Below are positions 38,149 to 46,673 of a stretch of DNA of 64,000 nucleotides, one piece after another. Below the pieces are notes generated by a model that made no database searches, was not told the origin of the DNA, and saw only the letters and a program-made list of their open reading frames with translations. Each line of letters starts with the position of its first letter. The first letter of the stretch is position 1. Both the position numbers and the translations under genes were made by a program. The stretch comes from Chitinophagales bacterium (GTDB lineage: Bacteria > Bacteroidota > Bacteroidia > Chitinophagales > Chitinophagaceae), in NCBI GenBank assembly GCA_017303855.1, contig JAFLBL010000005.1, forward strand, positions 1 to 64,000, given 5' to 3'.

Positions 38149-40911
38149 ATGGCAACAAAAACAAAAACCGGAAAGTATGTATACTTTTTCGGCGGCGGCA
38201 AGGCCGACGGCAACGAGTCAATGAAAAACCTGCTGGGAGGCAAAGGTGCGAATCTGGCTGAAATGGCAGGACATCCCAATCTGAAATTACCTGTTCCCCC
38301 CGGATTTACAGTAACAACTGAAGTCTGTACGTATTACTATGCTAATAAAAGGACGTACCCCAAAACCCTGAACGCCCAGGTAAAAGAATCCATGGAAAGA
38401 ATGGAGAAAATTACCGGTAAAAAATTCGGTGATGAGAAAAACCCGTTATTACTCTCCGTTCGTTCCGGTGCCCGCAAGAGCATGCCCGGAATGATGGAAA
38501 CCGTGTTGAATGTTGGCTTGAATGAAAATACAATCAAAGGGGTGATCGCCCAGAGTGGTGACGAACGTTTTGCGTATGATGCTTACCGTCGTCTGATTAT
38601 GATGTATGCGGATGTGGTGATGGAAAAAGCCGCCGGCATTGAGCCCAAAGGCGGAAAAGGCATCCGTAAAGTACTGGATGAAAAACTGGAGCATATTAAA
38701 CATACAAGAGGATATGCCAGTGATACAGACCTTACAGCCGATGAACTGAAAGAACTGGTGAAGGACTATAAGAAAACAGTGAAGAAAGTGCTGGGCAAAG
38801 AATTCCCCGATGATCCCTGGGAACAAATGTGGGGCGGTGTGGGTGCCGTATTCGCCAGCTGGAATGGCAAGCGCGCTATTGAATACCGTCGTATTGAAAA
38901 GATCCCGCATGAGTGGGGTACCGCGGTAAACGTACAGGCCATGGTATTTGGTAATATGGGCGAAGGAAGCTGCACCGGTGTGGCATTTACCCGTAACCCC
39001 GGTAATGGTGAAAATCACTTCTATGGTGAATACCTGGTAAATGCACAGGGAGAAGATGTGGTGGCCGGTATCCGGACGCCCGCTCCTGTGAATGAATATT
39101 CAAAAAATGCGCAAAGTGAACATTTCACCACGCTGGAAAAACTGATGCCGGCTCAATACAAAGAGCTGTTTACCATTCAGCGCCGCCTGGAGAAACACTA
39201 TCACGATATGCAGGATATTGAATTTACCATTGAAAAAGGCAAACTGTACATGCTGCAATGCCGCGTGGGTAAACGGAATGGCGTAGCCGCTGTTCGTATG
39301 GCCACTGAAATGGTGAAAGAAAAACTGATTGATGCCAAAACCGCGTTGATGCGTGTAGGCCCCAATCAGCTGGTGGAACTCCTGCTCCCCATGCTGGATC
39401 CTAAAGCTGAAGTAACGGCACCTGTGATTGCCAAAGGCCTGCCTGCAGGTCCCGGTGGAGCCAAAGGCCGTGTGGTATTTTCTTCCGCTGAAGCTGTGGA
39501 ATGGGCGGCCAAAGGAGAGAAAGTAATCCTGGTACGTGAAGAAACGTCTCCTGAAGATGTGGACGGTATGCATAAAGCACAAGCCATCCTCACTACTAAA
39601 GGCGGTATGACTTCACACGCGGCCCTGGTGGCACGTGGCTGGGGTAAATGCTGTATCGTAGGTTGCGGTGATATCGAAATTCACGCGGAAGCGAAGAATT
39701 TCCACGCAAAGAATGGTGTGGTAATAAAAGAAGGAGACTGGATCAGTCTGAATGGTACAAAAGGTACCGTATACGAAGGCAGTATGGCCCTGGTGGATAT
39801 TGATATCGACAAGAACCAGTCATACAAAGACCTGATGAAACTGGTGGATAAATTCAAACAGATTGGTGTACGCGCCAATGCGGAAACACCACTGGATGCC
39901 ACCCATGCTGTAAAATTCGGCGCCGAAGGTATCGGTCTCTTCCGTACAGAACACATGTTCTATGGAGAAGGAAGCGAAGAACCCCTCTTCCAGCTGCGCA
40001 AAATGATCGTGAGCAAAACCGAAAAAGAAAGAAGAGAAGCGTTGAACGGCCTGTTCAAATACGTGAAGAAAGACGTGAAGAATACCCTGGCCGTAATGAA
40101 AGGTCACCCGGTAACGATCCGCCTGCTCGATCCCCCGCTGCATGAATTCGTTCCTCATGATAAAGAGAAACTCCGTCAGCTGAGCAAAGAACTCGGTATC
40201 AGTATGGGTATGCTCAACAGAAGGGTACTGGCTTTACATGAAAACAACCCGATGCTTGGTCACCGTGGCGTACGCCTGGGAATCAGCTATCCGGAGATTA
40301 CTGAGATGCAGGTACGGGCCATTTTCGAAGCCACGGCCGAATTGCTGAAAGCCGGTAAAAAAGCATTCCCCGAAATCATGGTGCCTGTAACGGTTATCGC
40401 CCATGAACTGCGTCATCAGAAAGAAATCGTGGACCAGGTGTATAAAGAAGTATGCGAAAAATTCAACATGAAGAAGATCCCGTATCTATATGGTACCATG
40501 ATCGAAACTCCACGAGCTGCGCTGCGTGCAGAATATATGGCGAATGTGGCCGACTTCTTCAGCTTTGGTACCAATGACCTCACCCAGATGAGCTTTGGTT
40601 TCAGCCGCGATGATATCGGTGGATTCTTACCGAAATATCTTGACCTGAAGATACTCCCGGATGATCCGTTCCAGACCATCGACCAGGAAGGTATCGGTCA
40701 GCTGATCAAAGTAGGTACAGAAAGAGGCCGTATCAATAAGCCGAACCTGAAAGTTGGTATCTGCGGCGAACATGGAGGTGATCCTGAAAGCGTGAAGTTC
40801 TGTCACCGTATCGGCATGAACTATGTCAGCTGCTCTCCTTTCCGTGTACCCATCGCCCGTCTGGCTGCGGCACAGGCTGCGATTGAGACACCCCGGAAAG
40901 TGAAGAAGTAG
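38149..40911 (+). CDS. ppdK: Pyruvate, phosphate dikinase
   Basis: A 920-aa enzyme interconverting pyruvate, ATP and phosphate with phosphoenolpyruvate, AMP and pyrophosphate. The N-terminal ATP-grasp domain has LGGKGANLAEMA and RSGARKSMPGMM. The swivelling domain has the phospho-His in GGMTSHAALVARGWGK. The C-terminal TIM barrel has GIGLFRTEHMF, SFGTNDLTQM and the catalytic Cys region GICGEHGGDPESV. Start MATKTKTGKY at 38149 is preferred to an ATG ten codons upstream. It works in gluconeogenesis or PPi-linked glycolysis. A REP palindrome abuts the stop. Confidence 0.96.
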   Translation: MATKTKTGKYVYFFGGGKADGNESMKNLLGGKGANLAEMAGHPNLKLPVPPGFTVTTEVCTYYYANKRTYPKTLNAQVKESMERMEKITGKKFGDEKNPLLLSVRSGARKSMPGMMETVLNVGLNENTIKGVIAQSGDERFAYDAYRRLIMMYADVVMEKAAGIEPKGGKGIRKVLDEKLEHIKHTRGYASDTDLTADELKELVKDYKKTVKKVLGKEFPDDPWEQMWGGVGAVFASWNGKRAIEYRRIEKIPHEWGTAVNVQAMVFGNMGEGSCTGVAFTRNPGNGENHFYGEYLVNAQGEDVVAGIRTPAPVNEYSKNAQSEHFTTLEKLMPAQYKELFTIQRRLEKHYHDMQDIEFTIEKGKLYMLQCRVGKRNGVAAVRMATEMVKEKLIDAKTALMRVGPNQLVELLLPMLDPKAEVTAPVIAKGLPAGPGGAKGRVVFSSAEAVEWAAKGEKVILVREETSPEDVDGMHKAQAILTTKGGMTSHAALVARGWGKCCIVGCGDIEIHAEAKNFHAKNGVVIKEGDWISLNGTKGTVYEGSMALVDIDIDKNQSYKDLMKLVDKFKQIGVRANAETPLDATHAVKFGAEGIGLFRTEHMFYGEGSEEPLFQLRKMIVSKTEKERREALNGLFKYVKKDVKNTLAVMKGHPVTIRLLDPPLHEFVPHDKEKLRQLSKELGISMGMLNRRVLALHENNPMLGHRGVRLGISYPEITEMQVRAIFEATAELLKAGKKAFPEIMVPVTVIAHELRHQKEIVDQVYKEVCEKFNMKKIPYLYGTMIETPRAALRAEYMANVADFFSFGTNDLTQMSFGFSRDDIGGFLPKYLDLKILPDDPFQTIDQEGIGQLIKVGTERGRINKPNLKVGICGEHGGDPESVKFCHRIGMNYVSCSPFRVPIARLAAAQAAIETPRKVKK

Positions 40912-41142
40912 TATTGTTGGTGAGTACACCAACAATAGGCAGTTGGTGAGTACACCAACAATAAGCGTGCAGTTTTCTCACTCACTATAATCCGATAGAA
41001 CCCCTCTCAAGTCTTTGAGAGGGGTTCGTTTTGTTGGTGTTATCACCAACAAAACTGGTTTGTATCGTTGGTGATAACACCAACGATGGGAGGATGAAAA
41101 CACCAACGATGGGGTGAGATCGTTGGTGAAAACACCAACGAT
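40912..41142. repeat. Cluster of REP palindromes (GTTGGTG-N4-CACCAAC)
   Basis: Five complete palindromes at 40912-40937, 40942-40959, 41028-41055, 41064-41087 and 41119-41142, plus a half unit near 41094-41110. All share GTTGGTG / CACCAAC arms and a 4-base loop (AGTA, TTAT, ATAA, AAAA). The outer bases covary to keep pairing (TATTG/CAATA, GTTTTG/CAAAAC, ATCG/CGAT). The last units are followed by GGGG or GGG. They lie just upstream of a RAYT gene, as REPs do. The 40912-41214 gap has no gene. Confidence 0.92.
40998..41030 (+). terminator. Intrinsic terminator downstream of ppdK, inside the REP cluster
   Basis: A 13-bp perfect stem GAACCCCTCTCAA / TTGAGAGGGGTTC with a 4-base loop, followed by GTTTTG, which overlaps the next REP. 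Confidence 0.75.
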
Positions 41143-41214
41143 GGGGCGGAAAAAAAAAATCGTGATGCCGTCAAAATCCCATACTGGAAATGAGCAAGGC
41201 TGGTAGATTGCCGC

Positions 41215-41733
41215 ATGACAGTTACCAGACCTGAATGCCCGCAGTTTTTTACTGCCACAAATCTGTGGTGGAAACCCCTTCTTAAGGAAGATGCACATAA
41301 AGAGATTGTTATATCCAGCCTTCGTTTTCTGGCAGAACAAGAGCGTATCAGTATGCATGCTTTTGTTTTGATGCCAAATCATATCCATCTAATCTGGAAA
41401 ATGAAAACCGGCCATAAGCCTGAAAATGTTCAACGGGATTTCCTGCGATACACCGGACAACAGATTAAATTTCTTTTACAAAAAAACGATCCGGCTTTTC
41501 TTGAACGATTCCGTGTAGATGCAAAAGACAGGCAATATCAGCTTTGGGAAAGAAATTCCTGGAGCAAGGCATTATGGACGCCCACTGTTTATCAACAGAA
41601 ACTTCAATACATTCATAATAATCCTGTTAAAAAGGGTTATTGCAAGAATCCGGAAGACTATTATTTTTCATCGGCCAGATTTTATACATCCGGCATTGAT
41701 GAATTTGGATTTCTGGAAAAGGGTCAGATATGA
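41215..41733 (+). CDS. REP-associated tyrosine transposase (RAYT, Y1/HUH family)
   Basis: A 172-aa single-strand DNA transposase of the IS200/IS605-related RAYT group. The HUH motif is in MPNHIHLIWK. The catalytic Tyr is in KLQYIHNNPVKKGY, and a conserved WSK region and Trp/Phe-rich tail follow (YYFSSARFY). Known RAYTs cut and move REP hairpins and are usually single-copy and domesticated. The flanking REP cluster immediately upstream fits this. The stop codon lies within a 15-bp inverted repeat shared with the end of hyaD. The gene looks intact. Confidence 0.92.
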   Translation: MTVTRPECPQFFTATNLWWKPLLKEDAHKEIVISSLRFLAEQERISMHAFVLMPNHIHLIWKMKTGHKPENVQRDFLRYTGQQIKFLLQKNDPAFLERFRVDAKDRQYQLWERNSWSKALWTPTVYQQKLQYIHNNPVKKGYCKNPEDYYFSSARFYTSGIDEFGFLEKGQI

Positions 41734-41766
41734 AACATGTTGAAGCTAACATCAACATGTTTCATA
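41729..41766. terminator. 15-bp inverted repeat between convergent RAYT and hyaD stops
   Basis: Perfect arms TATGAAACATGTTGA and its complement around an 8-base spacer. Both stop codons overlap the arms (TGA at 41731, TCA at 41762). There is no T-run, so it is a hairpin terminator only by position. Confidence 0.65.
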
Positions 41767-42238
41767 CTGCAGCCTGTGCAGGCGACAATTTCATAGCCAG
41801 CTCCGTGACCTGGTTCAGCAGTTCCGGCATAGCCGCTTCCACTTCATCAGTCATTTCCACACCCTGTTGCTGGATAAATTCGATGCTCACCACAAACAAA
41901 TACATCTCCGGAATTTTATCCAGCAGTTGCAGCGAATTCACCATATCGCGTAACCCGATATCATGGGTGCTCATGGATTTGGGAAAATCCGCCGCGTATT
42001 TCGGTTTGATCAGCCGGATAGTTCCGGCTTTTTGTCCGTCAAGTGTGGCATCCACTAATATGACCCGGTTATATTTTTCAAAATACTCGAGCAGGTGAAA
42101 CCCACCTGTACCGCCATCCACCACATCGACATATTCAGGCAATCCGGATGAGAGCAGTTTTTGCGCGGCATGCACCCCTACTCCTTCGTCTCCCATCAGG
42201 TAATTTCCCACACCCATGATCAGCAGTCTGTCTTCCAT
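41762..42238 (-). CDS. hyaD: [NiFe]-hydrogenase maturation endopeptidase
   Basis: A 158-aa HyaD/HupD/HybD-type protease that removes the C-terminal peptide of the large subunit after nickel is loaded. It starts LLIMGVGNYLMGDEGVGVHA, with the metal-binding Glu18. VVDGGTGGFHLL, VDATLDG with its Asp, and STHDIGLRDM with its His supply the rest of the nickel-sensing site. It is last in the hya operon, 3 bp after hyaC. Its substrate peptide is seen in hyaB. Confidence 0.94.
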   Translation of the reverse strand: MEDRLLIMGVGNYLMGDEGVGVHAAQKLLSSGLPEYVDVVDGGTGGFHLLEYFEKYNRVILVDATLDGQKAGTIRLIKPKYAADFPKSMSTHDIGLRDMVNSLQLLDKIPEMYLFVVSIEFIQQQGVEMTDEVEAAMPELLNQVTELAMKLSPAQAAV

Positions 42239-42241
42239 AAT

Positions 42242-42982
42242 TTATGATTTTGGAGAAGGTTCATTTGGCGTATCCAGTCCTTTATCAAATACTTCTTCTT
42301 CAATAAACTTCCAGCCGCCACCCATGCTGGACATTTCACCCCGTCCTTCCACATAGTCATGATAAAATACCAGGTAAACATGTATCACCGTAAACACAAT
42401 AAAGAACCAGGTTGTAACATGATGTACTTCACGCAGGAAGAAATCACCACCAAACATGGCCGGCACCCAGGCAAATAATTTCGGGAACCACCAGCTGGTA
42501 CTCATGGAGGCATACAGCCCGAAACCGGTAAGACACTGTACCAGGAAAGCAAGGAAGGTGAAGAAATAGATAAAGCCGGCCATCGCGTTATGGCCCACAC
42601 TCATGTGTTCTTTTCCCCGCAGCATCAGGATATCCATCTTGAATACCTGCCACATTTCTTTGAAAAAACGGCCGGAAGTGGGAATGAACTGTTTCCAGTT
42701 GGCATATTTATTTCCCACAAATCCCCAGTAGATGCGGAACAGGAAATTAAAAAAGAAAATATAGGAAGCGATAAAATGGATCATACGCACCCAGCCCATG
42801 GTGAACTGATTGGCCGCTTCTTTGGAACTGCTGATAGCGAGGGGATCCGCTATAAAGAATCCGGTGGCTATCAACACAAGAATGACCAGAGCATTGAGCC
42901 AGTGATAAATCCGTACGGGTTGTTCCCATACATAGACCCGGCGCAGTTTATGTACTTTATGTACGATTACTTCGTTTGCCAT
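42242..42982 (-). CDS. hyaC: [NiFe]-hydrogenase b-type cytochrome subunit
   Basis: A 246-aa integral membrane di-haem cytochrome b with four main helices. The His ligands are in RIYHWLNALVI, MIHFIASYIFF and VHHVTTWFFIVFTVIHVY. It accepts electrons from the small subunit and reduces quinone (menaquinone in Bacteroidota). Sandwiched between hyaB and hyaD with short spacing (18 and 3 bp). Its presence marks the enzyme as a respiratory uptake hydrogenase. Confidence 0.95.
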   Translation of the reverse strand: MANEVIVHKVHKLRRVYVWEQPVRIYHWLNALVILVLIATGFFIADPLAISSSKEAANQFTMGWVRMIHFIASYIFFFNFLFRIYWGFVGNKYANWKQFIPTSGRFFKEMWQVFKMDILMLRGKEHMSVGHNAMAGFIYFFTFLAFLVQCLTGFGLYASMSTSWWFPKLFAWVPAMFGGDFFLREVHHVTTWFFIVFTVIHVYLVFYHDYVEGRGEMSSMGGGWKFIEEEVFDKGLDTPNEPSPKS

Positions 42983-43000
42983 ACAGGTTGAATTTTAAGG

Positions 43001-44719
43001 TTAATCGCCGAGCACACTGATACGGCTGATATGTTTTCCTTCCTCATCATACAGATGCACCGCGCAGGCCAGGCAGGGATCAAAGGAGTGAATGGTCCTT
43101 AAAATCTCCACCGGTTGCTTCAGGTCGGCAATCGGGGTATCCCGCAAAGCGGCTTCATAGGCCGATACCTGCCCCTTCGCATCCCTTGGAGAAGCATTCC
43201 ATGTAGTGGGCACAACCAACTGGTAATTGGCAATTTTCTCATCTTCAATATTGATCCAGTGGGCCAGTGCACCACGGGGCGCTTCAGCATGCCCTACACC
43301 CAATGCTTTGGCCGGCCATTTCGACGGATCCCGTTTGGATGAATCTGCCATACGGGTATCACCTTTCTTAATATTATCAATCAGCTGATTGAAGAAATCA
43401 ATTCCCCATTGCGCCACCAGCGTACTTTCCAGTCCGCGGGCCGCTGTTCTGCCCAGTGTGGAGAAGAGTGCCGTTACCGGTACATTCAGGTCTGTCAGTG
43501 CCTTATCCACCACTTCTTTAAATTCTTCTCTTCCTTTGGCATAACCTACCAGTACGCGGGACAATGGTCCGACTTCCATCGCATTCCCTTTCCACCTCGG
43601 TGTTTTCAGATAACTATATGCTTTGCTGGTATCCAGGTTTTCAAACGGAGGTTTGGGTCCGGTATATTTTATTTTGCTTTCTCCTTTCCATGGATGCAAA
43701 CCGCCCTTGCCTTTGTATTCATACCAGGAATTATCTATGAATTCCTGTACTTCATCGTCTTTACGCAGATCCACTTCCATTACCTTACTGATATCCTTAT
43801 TCAGGATGGCACCTGCCGGGAATTTATAGGAAGATGTATCGCGGTAACCGTTCCAGGGCAGATCACCATATGACATATAATTACCCAATCCACCTCCAAT
43901 GGCGCCCCAGTCTTTATAGAAGGAAGCGATCGCCATCAGGTCGGGAATGTATACCTGCTCAATAAATTCCTTTCCTTGTTTCAACAACTGCTCCACATAA
44001 GCGAGTCGCTCCGCATTCAGTCCGCTCACATCATCTGTACTGATGGCACAAGCCATACCGCCAACGAGATAGTTGGGGTGCGGATTTTTACCGCCAAAAA
44101 TGGTATGCACTTTCACGATTTCTTTCTGCCATTCCAGTGCTTCGAGATAGTGTGCCAGGCCAATCAGGTTTACTTCAGCTGGCAGCTTATACGCGGAGTG
44201 ACCCCAGTAACCATTGCTGAAAATACCCAGCTGTCCGCTTTCCACGAACTTACCTATCCGCTTCTGCAGATCACTGAAATAACCGGGTGAGGATTTGGGC
44301 CAGTTGGAAATACTCTGGGCCAGTTCTGATGTTTTTTTCGGATCAGCTTTCAACGCATTCACCACATCCACCCAGTCCATGGCATGCAGGTGGTAAAAAT
44401 GCACCACATGGTCATGCATATACTGAGCGCAGAACATAATATTCCGTACCAGTTCCGCATTAGGCGGAATAACAATATCCAACGCGTCTTCCACCGCCCG
44501 TACAGAAGTAAGAGAGTGTACAGAAGTACATACACCGCATACACGGCCTACATAAGCCCATGCATCACGCGGATCACGTCCGCGGAGAATCTCTTCGAGC
44601 AGACGTACCATGGTACCGCTGCTATAAGCATCCTTGATTTTGCCATTTTCAATATCGGCTTCTATTCTTAAGTGTCCTTCGATCCTGGTTACCGGATCTA
44701 CAACTATTCTTGTACTCAT
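43001..44719 (-). CDS. hyaB: [NiFe]-hydrogenase large (catalytic) subunit
   Basis: A 572-aa catalytic subunit splitting H2 at a Ni-Fe(CN)2CO centre. The L1 motif RVCGVCTSVHS gives ligands Cys61 and Cys64. The L2 motif DPCLACAVH gives Cys549 and Cys552 and ends at His555. The last 17 residues are a peptide expected to be removed by HyaD after His555. The proton-path Glu lies in the N-terminal RIEGHLRIE region. The gene follows hyaA after a 91-bp gap that holds two REP palindromes. Confidence 0.97.
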   Translation of the reverse strand: MSTRIVVDPVTRIEGHLRIEADIENGKIKDAYSSGTMVRLLEEILRGRDPRDAWAYVGRVCGVCTSVHSLTSVRAVEDALDIVIPPNAELVRNIMFCAQYMHDHVVHFYHLHAMDWVDVVNALKADPKKTSELAQSISNWPKSSPGYFSDLQKRIGKFVESGQLGIFSNGYWGHSAYKLPAEVNLIGLAHYLEALEWQKEIVKVHTIFGGKNPHPNYLVGGMACAISTDDVSGLNAERLAYVEQLLKQGKEFIEQVYIPDLMAIASFYKDWGAIGGGLGNYMSYGDLPWNGYRDTSSYKFPAGAILNKDISKVMEVDLRKDDEVQEFIDNSWYEYKGKGGLHPWKGESKIKYTGPKPPFENLDTSKAYSYLKTPRWKGNAMEVGPLSRVLVGYAKGREEFKEVVDKALTDLNVPVTALFSTLGRTAARGLESTLVAQWGIDFFNQLIDNIKKGDTRMADSSKRDPSKWPAKALGVGHAEAPRGALAHWINIEDEKIANYQLVVPTTWNASPRDAKGQVSAYEAALRDTPIADLKQPVEILRTIHSFDPCLACAVHLYDEEGKHISRISVLGD

Positions 44720-44749
44720 TGATTATTTTTTGGGTTGTGAATAATGAGA

Positions 44750-44804
44750 GCTGTTGGTGAAAGCACCAACAGCGTGCATGTGTTGTTGGTGTTTTCACCA
44801 ACAA
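44750..44804. repeat. Two REP palindromes between hyaA and hyaB
   Basis: 44750-44773 has arms GCTGTTGGTG / CACCAACAGC with loop AAAG. 44783-44804 has arms TTGTTGGTG / CACCAACAA with loop TTTT. These are the same family as the cluster next to the RAYT gene, 3.6 kb away. In hya mRNA they form two hairpins between the small- and large-subunit genes. Confidence 0.92.
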
Positions 44805-44810
44805 TTTTTT

Positions 44811-45938
44811 TTACTCCTTCAATTCCTGCTCACTTTCCTTACCTTCTTTCTCGAGCCCTTTGATCAGTTTTTTCTTGCGCACATTGGTCATCACCGCATG
44901 AGCGGCCAACGCACCAACAGTTACGCCCAGGGCTACCTTACCTACAGTATCAGCAGTAGACTCGATACCAAATCCCGGGAAAGCCGAAGCTCTTTCATAA
45001 ATACGGCCATTGTCCCAGTAATTCTCTTCACTGCAACCAAAGCAGCCGTGACCGGATTGGATGGGGAAACTGACGCCGTTGTTCCATTTCGTAACGCCGC
45101 AGGCATTATAAGTAGACGGTCCTTTACAACCCACTTTGTACAGGCAATACCCTTTCTTCGCATTTTCATCATCAAAACTTTCCACATACAGACCGGCATC
45201 ATAATACGGACGGCGATAACAGGTGTCGTGCACGCGTTTGCTGTAAAAAGCTTTCGGACGACCCAAACCATCCAGTTCAGGCAGACGACCGAAAGTCACC
45301 ACATGTACAATCACCCCGGCCATAACCTCGCCGATTGGCGGACATCCGGGTACTTTTATTACGGGCTTCCCTTTCAGCAATTTATGAATCGGGGTGGCGG
45401 ATGTGGGATTCGGTTTGGCAGCCTGCACACAACCATTGCTGGCGCAACTGCCCCATGCTATCACGGCTTTCGCTCCTTCAGCTGCTTCCTCCAGAATTTG
45501 CATGGAGGTCTTTCCACCGATCATGCAGTAAACTCCATCAGCGGCAGTAGGCACACTTCCTTCCACACATAAAATATACTCTCCTTTGTACTTGGTCATG
45601 GTATTCTTCATGGCCTCTTCTGCCTGGTGACCCGATGCAGCCATCAGCGTCTCAGAATAATCAAGGGATATCTGATCCAGTAATACATCTGCTACAATCG
45701 GGTGAGAAGAACGGATAAAAGACTCACTGCAGCAGGTACATTCCTGGAAATGCAGCCAGATCACCGGGAGCCTTGGCTTGGTGGACATGGCCTGTACTAC
45801 CTGGGCAGTGGAAGAATTCTCCAATCCGAGATAAGCAGCCATCAGTGTACAGAATTTCAGAAAATCCGCGCGGGAATATCCTTTTCGTTTAAACTCCTCT
45901 AAATAAGTAGGGGCTGTTGGAACATTGGGGTTGTCCAT
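44811..45938 (-). CDS. hyaA: [NiFe]-hydrogenase small subunit, oxygen-tolerant (group 1d-type) cysteines
   Basis: A 375-aa Fe-S subunit passing electrons from the active site to HyaC. Proximal-cluster cysteines are C67, C69, C70, C165, C170 and C199, each exactly 50 above the six positions known in mature E. coli Hyd-1 (17, 19, 20, 115, 120, 149). C69 and C170 are the two extra ones of the [4Fe-3S] oxygen-tolerant cluster. Distal and medial clusters are in [11 protein letters not shown] to KVGCKGP and CGVTKWNNG to CFGC. A C-terminal membrane helix is about 330-350. The N-terminal export signal reads [11 protein letters not shown], so the second Arg of the Tat motif is Ala. It is first in the operon. 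Confidence 0.96.
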   Translation of the reverse strand: MDNPNVPTAPTYLEEFKRKGYSRADFLKFCTLMAAYLGLENSSTAQVVQAMSTKPRLPVIWLHFQECTCCSESFIRSSHPIVADVLLDQISLDYSETLMAASGHQAEEAMKNTMTKYKGEYILCVEGSVPTAADGVYCMIGGKTSMQILEEAAEGAKAVIAWGSCASNGCVQAAKPNPTSATPIHKLLKGKPVIKVPGCPPIGEVMAGVIVHVVTFGRLPELDGLGRPKAFYSKRVHDTCYRRPYYDAGLYVESFDDENAKKGYCLYKVGCKGPSTYNACGVTKWNNGVSFPIQSGHGCFGCSEENYWDNGRIYERASAFPGFGIESTADTVGKVALGVTVGALAAHAVMTNVRKKKLIKGLEKEGKESEQELKE

Positions 45939-46017
45939 GAATCGTTATTTATGGCAAGCAGCCGTGAAGAATGGGGAAATTGACGGAACATAGTTATTGA
46001 TTCTGATTTCTCCTGAG

Positions 46018-46055
46018 CCTGACTTCTGTCAGACATTTCTATGACAAAAGTCAGG
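46018..46055. promoter_or_regulatory. Inverted repeat in the divergent hya-hyp promoter region
   Basis: Arms CCTGACTTCTGTCA (46018-46031) and TGACAAAAGTCAGG (46042-46055) pair at 13 of 14 positions around a 10-base spacer. It lies about midway in the 167-bp divergent region, so one bound regulator could act on both the hydrogenase and maturation genes. Regulator unknown. Confidence 0.6.
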
Positions 46056-46105
46056 CAGTGAATTATTTTCATTGGCTAATATTGGTAACAAGAAATTTTG
46101 CCGAT

Positions 46106-46303
46106 ATGAAAAAATACTTCCTGTTGTTGGCTGCTGTTTCAGCATCCCTGAGTGCATTGGCACATGAAGGTCATGGACATACCCATGGATTTACCATCCA
46201 GCACTATTTCGTAGAACCGGAACATGCACTGGCAGCATTGGCAGTAGTAGCAATCGGCCTGTTGCTCTTTAAGCGTTACCGTACGGCGGCTTCAAAAAAA
46301 TAA
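46106..46303 (+). CDS. Small His-rich exported membrane protein upstream of hypA
   Basis: A 65-aa protein: signal-type N-terminus MKKYFLLLAAVSASLSALA, then HEGHGHTH, then one transmembrane helix (ALAALAVVAIGLLLF) and a basic end. It lies 3 bp before hypA. The start at 46106 is preferred over an upstream ATG because it puts a clean signal sequence first. The His cluster after the cleavage site recalls the metal-binding N-terminus of HupE/UreJ nickel carriers, but the remaining helices of that family are absent. A metal-binding or hydrogenase-assembly role is inferred from context only. Confidence 0.7.
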   Translation: MKKYFLLLAAVSASLSALAHEGHGHTHGFTIQHYFVEPEHALAALAVVAIGLLLFKRYRTAASKK

Positions 46304-46306
46304 GCC

Positions 46307-46648
46307 ATGCACGAGTTATCCATCGTGATGAGCATCATTGATATTACTGAAAAGGAATCAGCAAAGCACAATGCCTCACAGGTGGATGAAATTGAACTGG
46401 AGATCGGTACCCTGAGCGGTATTGAAATGCCGGCTTTTGATTTTGCCTGGCAGCAGGCTGTGCGTTCCACCTTGCTGGAAAACGCGAAAAGAACAATCAA
46501 TGAAATACCGGGAGAAGGTTTGTGTATGGAATGTGATGCCCTTTTCCCGATGCAGCAACTGTATGAGCCCTGCCCGGTATGCGGCCATCATTTTATCAGC
46601 ATACAAAAAGGAAAAGAACTCCGGGTAAAATCCCTGGTGATCAATTGA
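46307..46648 (+). CDS. hypA: Hydrogenase nickel incorporation protein HypA
   Basis: A 113-aa metallochaperone delivering Ni(II) with HypB to the hydrogenase large subunit. The N-terminal MHE with His2 and Glu3 is the nickel site. The zinc site is CMECDALF ... CPVCGHH (two CxxC). Length is normal. First of the hyp genes proper, 25 bp before hypB. Confidence 0.95.
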   Translation: MHELSIVMSIIDITEKESAKHNASQVDEIELEIGTLSGIEMPAFDFAWQQAVRSTLLENAKRTINEIPGEGLCMECDALFPMQQLYEPCPVCGHHFISIQKGKELRVKSLVIN

Positions 46649-46673
46649 AACAATAACCAAAAAACAATCTATT

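Noticed and set aside
41729..41766. Hairpin after the RAYT gene considered as another REP
   Set aside because: Its arms do not share GTTGGTG/CACCAAC, and it overlaps both convergent stops. A terminator or RAYT end is as likely.
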